From Flavobacterium hibisci (lineage in GTDB: Bacteria > Bacteroidota > Bacteroidia > Flavobacteriales > Flavobacteriaceae), in the NCBI RefSeq assembly GCF_020026925.1, contig NZ_JAIQDW010000002.1, positions 302,154 to 366,153 of the forward strand: a DNA stretch of 64,000 nt. The letters are read 5' to 3'. The position numbers and the translations under genes are program-made. This document shows positions 27,181 to 36,509 of the stretch, piece after piece (within the stretch, counting starts at the first letter, position 1; every line of letters begins with the position of its first letter). The notes beneath the pieces are model-generated. The model was given only the letters and a program-made list of their open reading frames with translations. It was not told the origin of the DNA and ran no database searches.

Positions 27181-27688
27181 TGATATTCAAGAACATTTTG
27201 AGAACAATGTCCCTAAGAAAACATTAAAAGAAATCTCATGGTACGAAATAAAAGAAAAAACCATAATAAACAACATAGAAGAAGAAATTACAATCACTAA
27301 ATCTCTTATAAACTCAACAAAACTTAGTTTTGATTTTGATGAAATTAATAAAACGATAAAAACGTCAGATACTGTTTATTTTAAAGACGAAAAAGTAATT
27401 TTTGTTGAATTTAAAAGTGGTGGTATCAAGAAAATTGATTTTAGACTAAAAGCAACAGAAAGTATAATATCATTTTACAATTATATCTATAACAAGGGTT
27501 TTACCGAAAACATGTGTTTCCCTAATAGTATTTTTCAAATATATTTTGTTTACAACACAAATTCTAGTCCAGCAGCTAAAGTTACTTTTTCAGCAGTAGA
27601 GAGAGAATTAACATCTGAATATAGACACTTATTTTCAAAACTAAAAGTGATTGACAACGATCGATTTCAAAGAATATTTAAAATATAA
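27170..27688 (+). CDS. Predicted PD-(D/E)XK nuclease-like partner of the AAA ATPase
   Basis: 172 aa, no named family recognised. A pattern compatible with the PD-(D/E)XK core is D67 in SDTVYF, then 12 residues, then E80-x-K82 in IFVEFKSGG, followed by a helix with KIDFRLKATESI. The start overlaps the ATPase stop by 11 bp and its own stop is directly followed by the ATG of the methyltransferase, so the module was inserted at that start codon. Paired ATPase and nuclease genes are common in antiphage systems, but a toxic nuclease role here is an inference from motif and context. Confidence 0.65.
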   Translation: MRFNDIQEHFENNVPKKTLKEISWYEIKEKTIINNIEEEITITKSLINSTKLSFDFDEINKTIKTSDTVYFKDEKVIFVEFKSGGIKKIDFRLKATESIISFYNYIYNKGFTENMCFPNSIFQIYFVYNTNSSPAAKVTFSAVERELTSEYRHLFSKLKVIDNDRFQRIFKI

Positions 27689-28462
27689 ATGAAAAAACTT
27701 TTTAAATTAGTACTCAATACAATACCCCGCCCCTTATTAATTCGTTTGAGTTATGTGGTACGCCCAATTTTAGCTTTATCGTTAAGAGGAAGCAAATTTA
27801 CCGATCCTATTGACGGAAAAAGCTTTAAGTCATTTTTGCCTTACGGATACGGAAAACAGCGTAATAATGTGCTTTCGCCAAGTACACTTTCATTAGAAAG
27901 ACACCGTTTACTTTGGCTGTATTTAAACGATCAGACTGATTTTTTTACAGCTCCTAAAAAAGTACTTCATTTTGCCCCTGAGCAGGCGTTTTACAAAAGA
28001 TTCCGCAAGCAGAAAAACCTGGATTACACTACAACCGACTTACATTCGCCTTTGGCAGATGTAAAAGCAGATATCTGTAATTTACCATTCAAAGACAACG
28101 AATATGATGTTATTTTGTGTAATCACGTTTTAGAACATATTCCGGACGATACCAAAGCGATGCAGGAATTATACAGGGTTTTAAAACCAGGCGGAATGGC
28201 AGTTTTGCAAATTCCACAGGATTTATCCCGCGAAGTTACTTTTGCAGATGATTCTATCACCGATCAAAAAGAGCGTGCTAAAATCTTCGGGCAATACGAT
28301 CACGTTCGTGTATATGGTCGCGATTATTTTGATAAATTGAGAAGTATCGGTTTTATTGTTATCGAAGAAGATTACACCAATAAAATTGCACCCGAATTGG
28401 TTGAAAAATATTGTCTGGCAAAAGGCGAAATTATTCCGCTTTGCTTTAAACAGGAAAATTAA
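27689..28462 (+). CDS. SAM-dependent methyltransferase (class I)
   Basis: 257 aa. A SAM-binding domain in the middle has KKVLHFAPEQAF (motif I), NLDYTTTDLHSPLADVKADI, and YDVILCNHVLEHIPDDTKAM, RVLKPGGMAVLQIP, all typical of Methyltransf_11-like enzymes. An N-terminal basic amphipathic segment (about 1-35) may associate with membrane. The ATG follows the preceding stop without a gap. The substrate is unknown. The gene ends before a strong hairpin. Confidence 0.88.
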   Translation: MKKLFKLVLNTIPRPLLIRLSYVVRPILALSLRGSKFTDPIDGKSFKSFLPYGYGKQRNNVLSPSTLSLERHRLLWLYLNDQTDFFTAPKKVLHFAPEQAFYKRFRKQKNLDYTTTDLHSPLADVKADICNLPFKDNEYDVILCNHVLEHIPDDTKAMQELYRVLKPGGMAVLQIPQDLSREVTFADDSITDQKERAKIFGQYDHVRVYGRDYFDKLRSIGFIVIEEDYTNKIAPELVEKYCLAKGEIIPLCFKQEN

Positions 28463-28493
28463 TTTTTTACTTATAAGTTATAAAAGTTCTTTT

Positions 28494-28535
28494 AAAAGCG
28501 TTTTCAAAATAGAAATAATTTGAAAACGCTTTTTT
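28494..28535 (+). terminator. Rho-independent terminator of the methyltransferase
   Basis: AAAAGCGTTTTCAAA pairs with TTTGAAAACGCTTTT over an 11-nt loop, followed by T. Confidence 0.8.
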
Positions 28536-28575
28536 AGCTCAAATCCCAAATCAGCCTAAACCAAATCTGTAAACC

Positions 28576-31476
28576 TTGGAACCTAATAAATCATTTCAGT
28601 TTTGTTTTGACATCAGTTTTGAAAAAAATCTGAATGCTTATATTCCAACTTCATATATTGTCGGGAACACAAGCGATATTAAATACTTAGACAAAAAGGC
28701 AACTAAAGAAATCATTGAAAGTTTCGGAATTGATTTTGACAATTTAGATTCCAATACCAAAAAAATACTGACAGCCTGTGAATCTTTAAAACCTGAATTT
28801 ATTTTCAAAAAATTCAGTGCCAAAATTAAATCAGCTAAAACAATTGCTGATTTGCAAAAAGATTCAAAAATTGAGTTTGCAATCCGTCAGTATTTAAATT
28901 TCAATTTAAGTTCCTTTTATGATTTAATCGTAAAAGAACAATTTCCTTTATCACTCAACATGAGTGCTGAAAAAGATTTTTACCGCTCGCGGGTTACAGT
29001 CGAGCCACTCGAATTTGAGCCTCAGATAAAATTTGAAAAACATTCAGAAGGTATCACCTATACTCTTTCTTTAAAACAAGGCAAAACTACTTTTTCACCA
29101 ATGAATAGCAGTATTGATATTCTTTTGGATGAACAGGGCTGGTTGATTGTTGATAAAAAATTAGGGCAGTTAAAAGAATTAAATGCAAAAAAACTTACTC
29201 CATTTTTAAAGAAAAAATCAATTGAAATTCCATCAAAATTAGTGGATGATTATTTTAAAGGGTTTATACCCGAAATAGCAAAAAAAATCGATATTGAAGC
29301 TACGGGTTTTGAAATGGAGGTTCGCGATCAGATCATTTCGAGTACGATTCAGCCTGTTTATGACTTCTTTAAAAACTGTTATTACCTCAATCTTTATTTT
29401 GATTACAACGGCTATGTTTTTGATGCCGGCAAAACCAAAAAAACACATTCTTTCGTTGATTTCAGTATTGCTAACGAACCCAAAATAATTCAGTTTAAAA
29501 GGAGTGCCGTAGAAATTTTATACACCAAAAAATTACTTGAAATTGGCTTGGTAAAAGTCAAAAACGAACTATTTGGACTTGAAACAGAAGTGAATGATCC
29601 TTATATCAATATTCAGTTGATTATTGACAACAAAGAAAAACTTGAAAGTTTAGGTTTTACGATTCAAAACCTAAAACTCGAAAGCAAAGAAATTATTACA
29701 GAAAACAACACGGTTTCGATTGCAAAAGAAACAAAAGCCGATTGGTTTGATATCAAAATTATCATTACGATTGGTAAGTATAAAATCAATTTCAGCGAAA
29801 TAATACCGAATATAAAAAGCAAGGAAAGGCTTTTCCAACTACCTGATGGAAACTATTTTTTAATTCCGTTAGAATGGTTCAGTAAATATGGCTCTTTGGC
29901 AAAATTAGCCAAAACAGAAAATGGAGAACTGCTTTTACGCAAAAGCAATTTTACAGCTTTAGACGGAATTTCAGAAATCGACAATGATTTAGATCAGATT
30001 CATCAGGCTGAATTCACGGCTTCAGATTTATTAAAAGCAACTTTAAGACCTTATCAGATTGATGGTGTAAAATGGCTCTTAGGTCATTTCAATTCTAATC
30101 TTGGAGCTTGTCTCGCCGATGATATGGGACTTGGGAAAACATTACAAACTTTGGCAGTTCTGGTTTCCGTTCAGGAACAATTAGGCTTTACAACCAAAAC
30201 TACCAATTTTGATTTGTTTGCTAATGAAACAACTGTCGAAAGAGAACCGCTTAAAGCTTTGATTGTTCTGCCTTCTTCTTTAGTTTTTAACTGGTTTAAT
30301 GAGGCTGGAAAGTTTACACCACACTTTTCTAAAATGCAATATGTGGGGAATGACCGAAAATTTTTAGTAAGCAGATTAGATTCTACCGATTTAATTTTTA
30401 CAAGTTACAGCATCGTTCATCGTGATATTTCAATTTTAGAAAAATACAATTTTCGTTATCTGATTTTGGACGAAAGTCAATACATCAAAAACAAAAATTC
30501 TAAGATTTTCAAAGCCATCAATAAAATCAGTACAAGTCATAAAATAGCGCTGAGCGGTACACCAATCGAAAATTCGCTTGACGATTTATGGTCGCAGATG
30601 CAGTTCATAAATCCGGATATTCTGGGAACTTATAATTTTTTCGCAGAAAATTTTAAAATTCCGATTGAGAAAAAACACAATGAAGAAGTTTTAACCGAAT
30701 TAAAAAACCTCATCCAGCCTTATATTTTGCGCCGAACCAAAGAACAGGTTTTAAAAGATCTGCCAGAATTGACAGAGCAGATTTATTATTGCGATATGGA
30801 TCCGGAACAGGAAAAATTATACGAAAAAGAAAAATCTAAAGCGCGTAATTTCCTGCTTAAAACCGACGGTTCAAGTCCTGATAAAATCAGCATCATTAAC
30901 ACTTTGATGAAATTGCGACAATTGAGCAACCATCCGAAAATGGTTGATGCCGATTCAGAAATTGACTCCGGAAAATTTATTGCTGTGACGAATTATCTTG
31001 AAAATCTAGTCAAAGCAAAACAAAAAGCCATTATTTTCAGTTCGTTTGTTACGAACCTGAATTTCTATACCGACTGGTGCAAACAAAATAAAATAGAGTT
31101 TTGTGAAATTACAGGAGAAACCCCAGCCAGTAAAAGAGAACAGCAAGTTAAATTGTTCCAGGAGAATGAAAATCGATTATTATTCTTTATTTCGCTAAAA
31201 GCCGGAGGTGTCGGATTGAATATTACTAAAGCTTCTTATGTTTTATTTTTAGATCCATGGTGGAATCCTTTTGCAGAAAAGCAAGGAGTTGCGCGGGCAC
31301 ATCGAATTGGTCAGTTAAATAAAGTAAATGTGATTCGTTTTATTTCGAAAAACACAGTCGAAGAAAAAATTATTACCCTTCAGGAAAACAAAAAACTATT
31401 AGCTGATTCTCTTTTAGAAGAAAGCTACATTAATGATGAACTTGAAGGCAACTTAGCTTATATTTTAGGTACTTAA
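28576..31476 (+). CDS. SNF2-family helicase / ATP-dependent chromatin-remodelling-like protein
   Basis: 966 aa if the TTG at 28576 is used, the first possible start after an in-frame stop; the next ATG would remove about 128 residues of the domain before the core. The N-terminal half (about 1-480) has no clear motif. The SNF2 ATPase has motif I DDMGLGKT (near 517-522), motif II DESQ (about 635), and the C-terminal helicase motifs (IFSSFVTNL, LKAGGVGLNIT, DPWWNPFAEKQ, ARAHRIGQ). The likely role is double-stranded DNA translocation in repair or restriction, but no partner nuclease or methylase is visible. Neighbours do not fix the function. Confidence 0.9.
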   Translation: MEPNKSFQFCFDISFEKNLNAYIPTSYIVGNTSDIKYLDKKATKEIIESFGIDFDNLDSNTKKILTACESLKPEFIFKKFSAKIKSAKTIADLQKDSKIEFAIRQYLNFNLSSFYDLIVKEQFPLSLNMSAEKDFYRSRVTVEPLEFEPQIKFEKHSEGITYTLSLKQGKTTFSPMNSSIDILLDEQGWLIVDKKLGQLKELNAKKLTPFLKKKSIEIPSKLVDDYFKGFIPEIAKKIDIEATGFEMEVRDQIISSTIQPVYDFFKNCYYLNLYFDYNGYVFDAGKTKKTHSFVDFSIANEPKIIQFKRSAVEILYTKKLLEIGLVKVKNELFGLETEVNDPYINIQLIIDNKEKLESLGFTIQNLKLESKEIITENNTVSIAKETKADWFDIKIIITIGKYKINFSEIIPNIKSKERLFQLPDGNYFLIPLEWFSKYGSLAKLAKTENGELLLRKSNFTALDGISEIDNDLDQIHQAEFTASDLLKATLRPYQIDGVKWLLGHFNSNLGACLADDMGLGKTLQTLAVLVSVQEQLGFTTKTTNFDLFANETTVEREPLKALIVLPSSLVFNWFNEAGKFTPHFSKMQYVGNDRKFLVSRLDSTDLIFTSYSIVHRDISILEKYNFRYLILDESQYIKNKNSKIFKAINKISTSHKIALSGTPIENSLDDLWSQMQFINPDILGTYNFFAENFKIPIEKKHNEEVLTELKNLIQPYILRRTKEQVLKDLPELTEQIYYCDMDPEQEKLYEKEKSKARNFLLKTDGSSPDKISIINTLMKLRQLSNHPKMVDADSEIDSGKFIAVTNYLENLVKAKQKAIIFSSFVTNLNFYTDWCKQNKIEFCEITGETPASKREQQVKLFQENENRLLFFISLKAGGVGLNITKASYVLFLDPWWNPFAEKQGVARAHRIGQLNKVNVIRFISKNTVEEKIITLQENKKLLADSLLEESYINDELEGNLAYILGT

Positions 31477-31551
31477 TAGTTAAATCCAATACAAGGGCAT
31501 CTTTTTCATTATATAAAATTGTTATATTTACAATCTTACAATCTATATAAG

Positions 31552-32805
31552 ATGCCGAAATTTTTATATACAAGCTTTGTTTTTCTTTTTATTTTTACTT
31601 TAGCGAAAGCTCAGGAAAAAGAAATAGATCCTCCTTACAATATCAAAACTGTTTCTTTTGTACAGAACGGCAGTAATGTGGTTCCTATATTCGAATTAGG
31701 CTCTACATTTCAATTTCAGTTTGATGATTTATTTGGCAACGAAGCCAATTATTATTTTGAAATTGTACATTGCGATTACAACTGGAAACCTTCTGAAATC
31801 CCAAAAACAGATTACATTCTTGGTTTTGACAATCAAAGAATTATGGATTATACCAACTCTTTTAATACGCTTCAGATTTATTCACATTACCGCCTTAGCT
31901 TTCCTAATCAATTTGCTACACAGTTGAAAATTTCAGGAAATTATATGCTGAAAATCCTCAACGAAGACAGGGAAGTTGTTTTCTCCAGAAAATTTATTTT
32001 ATATGAAAACCACTGTACAGTAGCTGCTCAGATAAAACGTAGCCGAAACTTAACCAATATTAATGAAAAGCAGAATATTGATTTTTCGATTTCTTCAAAT
32101 GATATTGTTTTTCAGACACCTTTACAAAACGTAAAAGTACTTTTACTGCAAAACGGAGATTTTAACACTAGTATAAAAAATATTCGGCCACAATATACAA
32201 TTAGCAATCAATTGGTTTATAAATATGATGCTGAAACACAGTTCTGGGGCGGAAATGAATTTTTATATTTTGAAAACAAGGATATAAGAGCGGCCAATAA
32301 TAATGTTGCAAAAGTGAGTTCAGCCAGTGACATTTACAGTTCGTTTTTATATACAAGTCCGGCAAGGGCCAATCAAATTTATACCGTTTATCAGGATATA
32401 AACGGAAATTTTGTCGTCAAAAACATCAATGGTTCTAATCAGGAAATTGAAGCCGATTATGCCTGGGTATACTTTTCATTGTCTGCTCCAGCCTTTCGAT
32501 TAAATAAAGACATTTATATTACAGGTATGTTCAATAATTATAGCTTGTCTCCAGAATACAAAATGGATTATAATGCTGACAAAGGGATTTATGAAAAAGC
32601 AGTAATGATCAAACAGGGTTTTACCAATTTTCAGTACAGGGTTGCTGACAAAAAAGGTGTAATTGATTTTGAAAATGCTGTTGACGGAAATTTTTACCAG
32701 ACTGAAAACGAATACACTATTTTGGTTTATTACCGTGAAAGTACGGACCGCTACGAAAGAGTTATCGGCAAGGGTAATGCTAATTCATTGAATATTATTA
32801 ATTAA
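31552..32805 (+). CDS. Type IX secretion system plug protein (DUF5103/T9SS plug)
   Basis: 417 aa from the ATG at 31552, whose signal peptide (about 1-20, ending AKAQ) fits far better than the upstream TTG in frame. The mature part matches the plug family landmarks: EIDPPYNIKTVSFVQNGS, the YYFEIVHCDYNWKPSEI region, the YILGFDNQRIMDYTNSFNTL region and the C-terminal SPEYKMDYNADKGIYEKAVMIKQGF. In Flavobacterium johnsoniae the homologue closes the outer-membrane T9SS translocon. Other T9SS genes are not in this window. The gene lies between SNF2 and apaG. Confidence 0.85.
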   Translation: MPKFLYTSFVFLFIFTLAKAQEKEIDPPYNIKTVSFVQNGSNVVPIFELGSTFQFQFDDLFGNEANYYFEIVHCDYNWKPSEIPKTDYILGFDNQRIMDYTNSFNTLQIYSHYRLSFPNQFATQLKISGNYMLKILNEDREVVFSRKFILYENHCTVAAQIKRSRNLTNINEKQNIDFSISSNDIVFQTPLQNVKVLLLQNGDFNTSIKNIRPQYTISNQLVYKYDAETQFWGGNEFLYFENKDIRAANNNVAKVSSASDIYSSFLYTSPARANQIYTVYQDINGNFVVKNINGSNQEIEADYAWVYFSLSAPAFRLNKDIYITGMFNNYSLSPEYKMDYNADKGIYEKAVMIKQGFTNFQYRVADKKGVIDFENAVDGNFYQTENEYTILVYYRESTDRYERVIGKGNANSLNIIN

Positions 32806-32845
32806 ACATTCTAAAAAAGGATTTCAATCCAATCATTTTTTTTTG

Positions 32846-32853
32846 TAAGTTTG
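32846..32853 (+). promoter_or_regulatory. -7 element of apaG
   Basis: TAAGTTTG, an exact match, 34 bp before the ATG at 32888. Confidence 0.55.
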
Positions 32854-32887
32854 CACATATAACACACACATATATACTACGTTAGTT

Positions 32888-33274
32888 ATGGTTTCTCAAA
32901 TAACAAGAGGCATAAAAATATCTGTTTTGACTAGTTTTGAAGGTACTTACTTCAAGAACTACAAGATTCATTTTGCCTTTAGCTATGTTGTTACCATCGA
33001 AAATCATAGTAAAGATTCAGTACAGTTAACCTCACGCCACTGGGAAATTTTCGATTCTCTTAACGACCTTGAAGTTGTTGATGGAGAAGGCGTTATAGGA
33101 AAAAAACCAGTTTTAAAACCAGGTGAAAATCATACTTACAGTTCAGGCTGTTTATTATCATCTCCTTATGGTGCAATGAAAGGTCATTTTAATATGATTA
33201 ATTTTACTACAACCAAAATATTTAAGGTTATAGTTCCTACATTCAGAATGTGTGCCCCATTTGCTTTAAATTAA
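32888..33274 (+). CDS. apaG: ApaG protein
   Basis: 128 aa. A small fibronectin-III-like beta sandwich. The family core is visible as YVVTIENHSKDSVQLTSRHWEIFDS, then VDGEGVIGKKPVLKPGENHTYSSGCLLSSPYGAMKGHF. ApaG was named for an effect on diadenosine tetraphosphate/cobalt resistance, and its biochemical role is unsettled. The length is usual. The stop overlaps the convergent pdeM stop by a few bases. Confidence 0.95.
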   Translation: MVSQITRGIKISVLTSFEGTYFKNYKIHFAFSYVVTIENHSKDSVQLTSRHWEIFDSLNDLEVVDGEGVIGKKPVLKPGENHTYSSGCLLSSPYGAMKGHFNMINFTTTKIFKVIVPTFRMCAPFALN

Positions 33275-33915
33275 ACCCTGTTTTTTATTTCTATTACTTG
33301 TCCGCTTGCAAGGGCGTATACCCTATCGTTTTCATCAGGAACTAAATAAAAATTACCTGTAAATTCCCCAAAAGAAGGGAAAATTAATTGATTCGGTTTT
33401 CTGAAAAAACAAGGCAAACTCAAAAATTGTTTTCCTAAACCTGTTAGTTTTATTCCGGGATGAATATGTCCGCAAAAATTGAATAAATTTTCTCTGTCTG
33501 TTGGATGATGTGTCAAAAGAAAATGATCAATTATGAGTTCTGAATAAATTTTGATATTTAAATCTGTATAATTTTTTTTTGAAATGATATCATGGTTGCC
33601 TTCCACCAAAATAAGCTGCTGTGTTATCGTTTTGGTCCAGTCTGAAAACAAATCCCATTCGTTATTTATTTTGCTGTGAAATAAATCACCAAGAAAAATT
33701 ATAGTTTCAGCATCAAATAATTCCAGAATATTATTTAACCGGTTAAAATTTTCCTGCACCGCTTTCTCCGGAATCGCCATTCCGTGTTTTCTAAAATGTG
33801 ATACTTTGCCCAAATGCAAATCTGATATTAAAAGTATTTTTTTTTCTTCCCAGAAAGCCGCACCACACGGATGCAGAACAAAATTTTGATTGTTAATTGT
33901 AATTTTCATGTTCAT
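33271..33915 (-). CDS. pdeM: Ligase-associated DNA damage response endonuclease PdeM
   Basis: 214 aa calcineurin-like metallophosphoesterase. The metal motifs are DLHLGKVSHFRKHG, LGDLFHS, EGNHD and GHIHPG. It is the last of the four-gene DNA repair cluster (38112-39179, 36510-38111, 33915-36374, 33271-33915) that defines the ligase-associated DNA damage response. The start ATG overlaps the helicase stop. Predicted to nick or trim DNA ends for the ligase. Confidence 0.93.
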   Translation of the reverse strand: MNMKITINNQNFVLHPCGAAFWEEKKILLISDLHLGKVSHFRKHGMAIPEKAVQENFNRLNNILELFDAETIIFLGDLFHSKINNEWDLFSDWTKTITQQLILVEGNHDIISKKNYTDLNIKIYSELIIDHFLLTHHPTDRENLFNFCGHIHPGIKLTGLGKQFLSLPCFFRKPNQLIFPSFGEFTGNFYLVPDENDRVYALASGQVIEIKNRV

Positions 33916-36374
33916 TATTTCATGTAACTTGCTGTCATTTTTTTGATTCTTTCCGCTAATGTTTCGCTTGATAACTTTTCTCTCAATCGATCTGTAATTA
34001 TAGGAAAACTAAAAGGTGTTGGCTTTTTGCATTGTTTCCAGACAATTGTTTGCTGATTCACTCTTTCGAGAGCCTGAATCAAACGTCCTTCTTCCAGCTG
34101 ATGTTCAAACGTTTCTGTATATGCCTGCTGCAGTAATAAATTATCCGGTTCATAATCCCTGAAAACTTCAAACAACAATTGTGATCCGCTCTGTAAATGT
34201 TTTGTTTTAACAGGTCTTCCAGGCATACCGGTAAAAACCAGACCGGCAATTACGGCAATATCCCTGAATTTTCTGCGGGCCATTTCTGTCAAATTAAGGC
34301 TTTTTTGCAAATCATGGTGCACATATTCGGTAGAGAACAAATTGTTATCAAAAACCGACTGCATATCAATTTCCTGGTCCGAAAGCAATTCAAACCCGTA
34401 ATCATTATACGCCAGAGAAAAAGTAATCGGAGACAACAAACTAATTCGGTAAGACAAAATACTCGCCAGGGCTTCATGTACAAACCGACCTTCAAAAAGA
34501 TAAAAGACGGCATGATACCCTTCCCTGGTTTTAAAAGTTTCTATGAGAAATTCATCAGCATCCGGAACAATACTTTCTTTTCGCTGTCTTGCAAAAATAG
34601 GCTGTAACGCTTTTAATTCCGGAGTCAGATTTTCGCTATTGGCAGCGTATAATTCTTCACGAAGCAATTCACTCATCTGTACAGATAATGCCATACGCCC
34701 TCCCATCCAGCTTACTGTTCGGGATTCTTTTTTGGGATCAGCCTTTCTAACCAGTACCTGCATATTTTTCACACGAAATAGTTCCAAACGTTTGCCGGCA
34801 AAGGTAAAAACATCTCCCGGCTGTAGTTTTGAGGCAAACCATTCTTCAATATTTCCAATATAACCTCCGCTTAAAAATTTTACGTTTAATGAAGCATCTC
34901 CAACAATAGTTCCTATCTGCATACGGTGGTGCATCGCAATCAAACGGCTATTGATTTTATAACGTCCGTCTTCTTCAATTTCTACTTTTTTGAATTCATC
35001 ATAGGCTTGTAAGCTCTGACTTCCGTTGGTAATGAAGTTCAGAATCCAGTTCCAGTTTTCTTTTGTAATGTTTTGATAACAGAAAGATTGTCTGACTTCC
35101 TCAAAAATAATATCCGGAAAAAAACCGTCTGAAACCGCCAATGTATTCAGGTATTGCACCAAAACATCCCAACTGTTCAGGTACGGAATACGATCTTCAA
35201 CAATCGTTTTGGCAACCGCTTTTTTTAGTGCAGAAGCTTCAATTAATTCGATAGCGTGAGTGGCAAGAAAATAAATCACACTTTCTCTCCCAGGCTGATG
35301 ACCGCTTCGTCCTGCTCTTTGCAGAAAACGCGCAACACCTTTTGGCCCTCCCACCTGAATAATGGTTTCAACCGGAGCAAAATCGACTCCTAAATCCAGA
35401 CTCGAGGTACAAACTACTACTTTTAATTCTTCATTTCTGATGGCATTTTCAACCCATAAACGTGTTTCCCTGCTGATGCTTCCGTGATGCATTGCCATAT
35501 CTCCGGCGAATTCAGGGTATTTTTCGAGTATGGCCTGAAACCACATTTCGCATGCGGAGCGAACGTTTGTAAAAATTAAAGTCGTCTTACTTTTCCGTAC
35601 TATTTTCGCTACTTCATCAATTAGGTGCAATCCCATGTGACCACGCCATGGGTAACTGTCCATTTTATCAGGCAATATAGAAAGTACTTTAATTTTTTTA
35701 TTGATGTGGGCTTTTATCAAAACTGAATTTTGATAAGCCTCTGAATTTACACCCAACAATACCTGTTGTGCCAATTCGAGATTTCCAATGGTTGCTGAAA
35801 TTCCCCAAATACGCATTTTAGGCGCAACCGTTTTTAGTCGGGATAAAGCCAATTCCATCTGAACGCCACGTTTTGTTCCTAATAATTCGTGCCATTCATC
35901 GACCACAATTGCAGAACAACTGGCAAAAGTCTTGGCAAATTCTTTGGATGCCAAAAGCAATTGCAGACTTTCCGGTGTGGTAATCAGCAGATCCGGCATT
36001 TTTTTGCTTTGCTTTGTTCTTTCACTTTGCGATGTATCTCCGGAACGAATTCCGACCGTCATTTGTGTATCTAAATCATGGACAATTCTGTCTGCAGCTT
36101 GTTTAATTTCAACAGAAAGCGCCCTCAAAGGCGTAATCCAGATGGCTTTTAGTCCTGGCTTATGCTTCGTTTTATAATCCGGATTTTTTTTCATGTAGTC
36201 GAGAACTATCGGAAACCATAAGGCATAGGTTTTCCCGCTTCCGGTTGGTGCGTTTAGTAAACCGTTTTTCCCCTGTAGAAAAGCAGTCCACGTCTGGGTT
36301 TGGAATGGAAAAGCTTTCCAACCCTGATCGTGAAACCAGTTCTCTGCAATTGTGTATAGTTCTTCTCTGTTCAT
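33915..36374 (-). CDS. Ligase-associated DNA damage response DEXH-box helicase (Lhr-like)
   Basis: 819 aa. SF2 helicase: Walker A APTGSGKT near 40, DEWHELLG for motif II, SATIGN for motif III, and the C-terminal motifs LIFTNVRSACE and QRAGRSGHQPG. The Lhr-type winged-helix and core-like C-terminal domains follow, and the length is normal for Lhr-core proteins. It probably unwinds damaged DNA or RNA:DNA hybrids. It works with the ligase, exonuclease and PdeM encoded around it. Confidence 0.94.
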   Translation of the reverse strand: MNREELYTIAENWFHDQGWKAFPFQTQTWTAFLQGKNGLLNAPTGSGKTYALWFPIVLDYMKKNPDYKTKHKPGLKAIWITPLRALSVEIKQAADRIVHDLDTQMTVGIRSGDTSQSERTKQSKKMPDLLITTPESLQLLLASKEFAKTFASCSAIVVDEWHELLGTKRGVQMELALSRLKTVAPKMRIWGISATIGNLELAQQVLLGVNSEAYQNSVLIKAHINKKIKVLSILPDKMDSYPWRGHMGLHLIDEVAKIVRKSKTTLIFTNVRSACEMWFQAILEKYPEFAGDMAMHHGSISRETRLWVENAIRNEELKVVVCTSSLDLGVDFAPVETIIQVGGPKGVARFLQRAGRSGHQPGRESVIYFLATHAIELIEASALKKAVAKTIVEDRIPYLNSWDVLVQYLNTLAVSDGFFPDIIFEEVRQSFCYQNITKENWNWILNFITNGSQSLQAYDEFKKVEIEEDGRYKINSRLIAMHHRMQIGTIVGDASLNVKFLSGGYIGNIEEWFASKLQPGDVFTFAGKRLELFRVKNMQVLVRKADPKKESRTVSWMGGRMALSVQMSELLREELYAANSENLTPELKALQPIFARQRKESIVPDADEFLIETFKTREGYHAVFYLFEGRFVHEALASILSYRISLLSPITFSLAYNDYGFELLSDQEIDMQSVFDNNLFSTEYVHHDLQKSLNLTEMARRKFRDIAVIAGLVFTGMPGRPVKTKHLQSGSQLLFEVFRDYEPDNLLLQQAYTETFEHQLEEGRLIQALERVNQQTIVWKQCKKPTPFSFPIITDRLREKLSSETLAERIKKMTASYMK

Positions 36375-36446
36375 TCTAACTTACGTATTAACCTGACTTT
36401 TATTTCTAATTAGGAATCTATCTGCACTTTATAAGTATCTGCTTTT

Positions 36447-36473
36447 CCTGCAAGGTTTTGGAAACCTTGCAGG
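36447..36473. repeat. Perfect 12-bp inverted repeat in the repair cluster
   Basis: CCTGCAAGGTTT (36447-36458), 3-nt loop, AAACCTTGCAGG (36462-36473), between the ligase and helicase genes. There is no following T tract of a strong terminator. This type of hairpin looks like a repeat rather than part of the genes. Confidence 0.65.
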
Positions 36474-36509
36474 AGCACAAATATCTTCATAATAATTGAA
36501 CTCGGTTTG

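Noticed and set aside
25885..27688. OLD/Gabija, Septu or PARIS system
   Set aside because: No TOPRIM after the ATPase, and the partner lacks an HNH or DUF4435/TOPRIM-type pattern.
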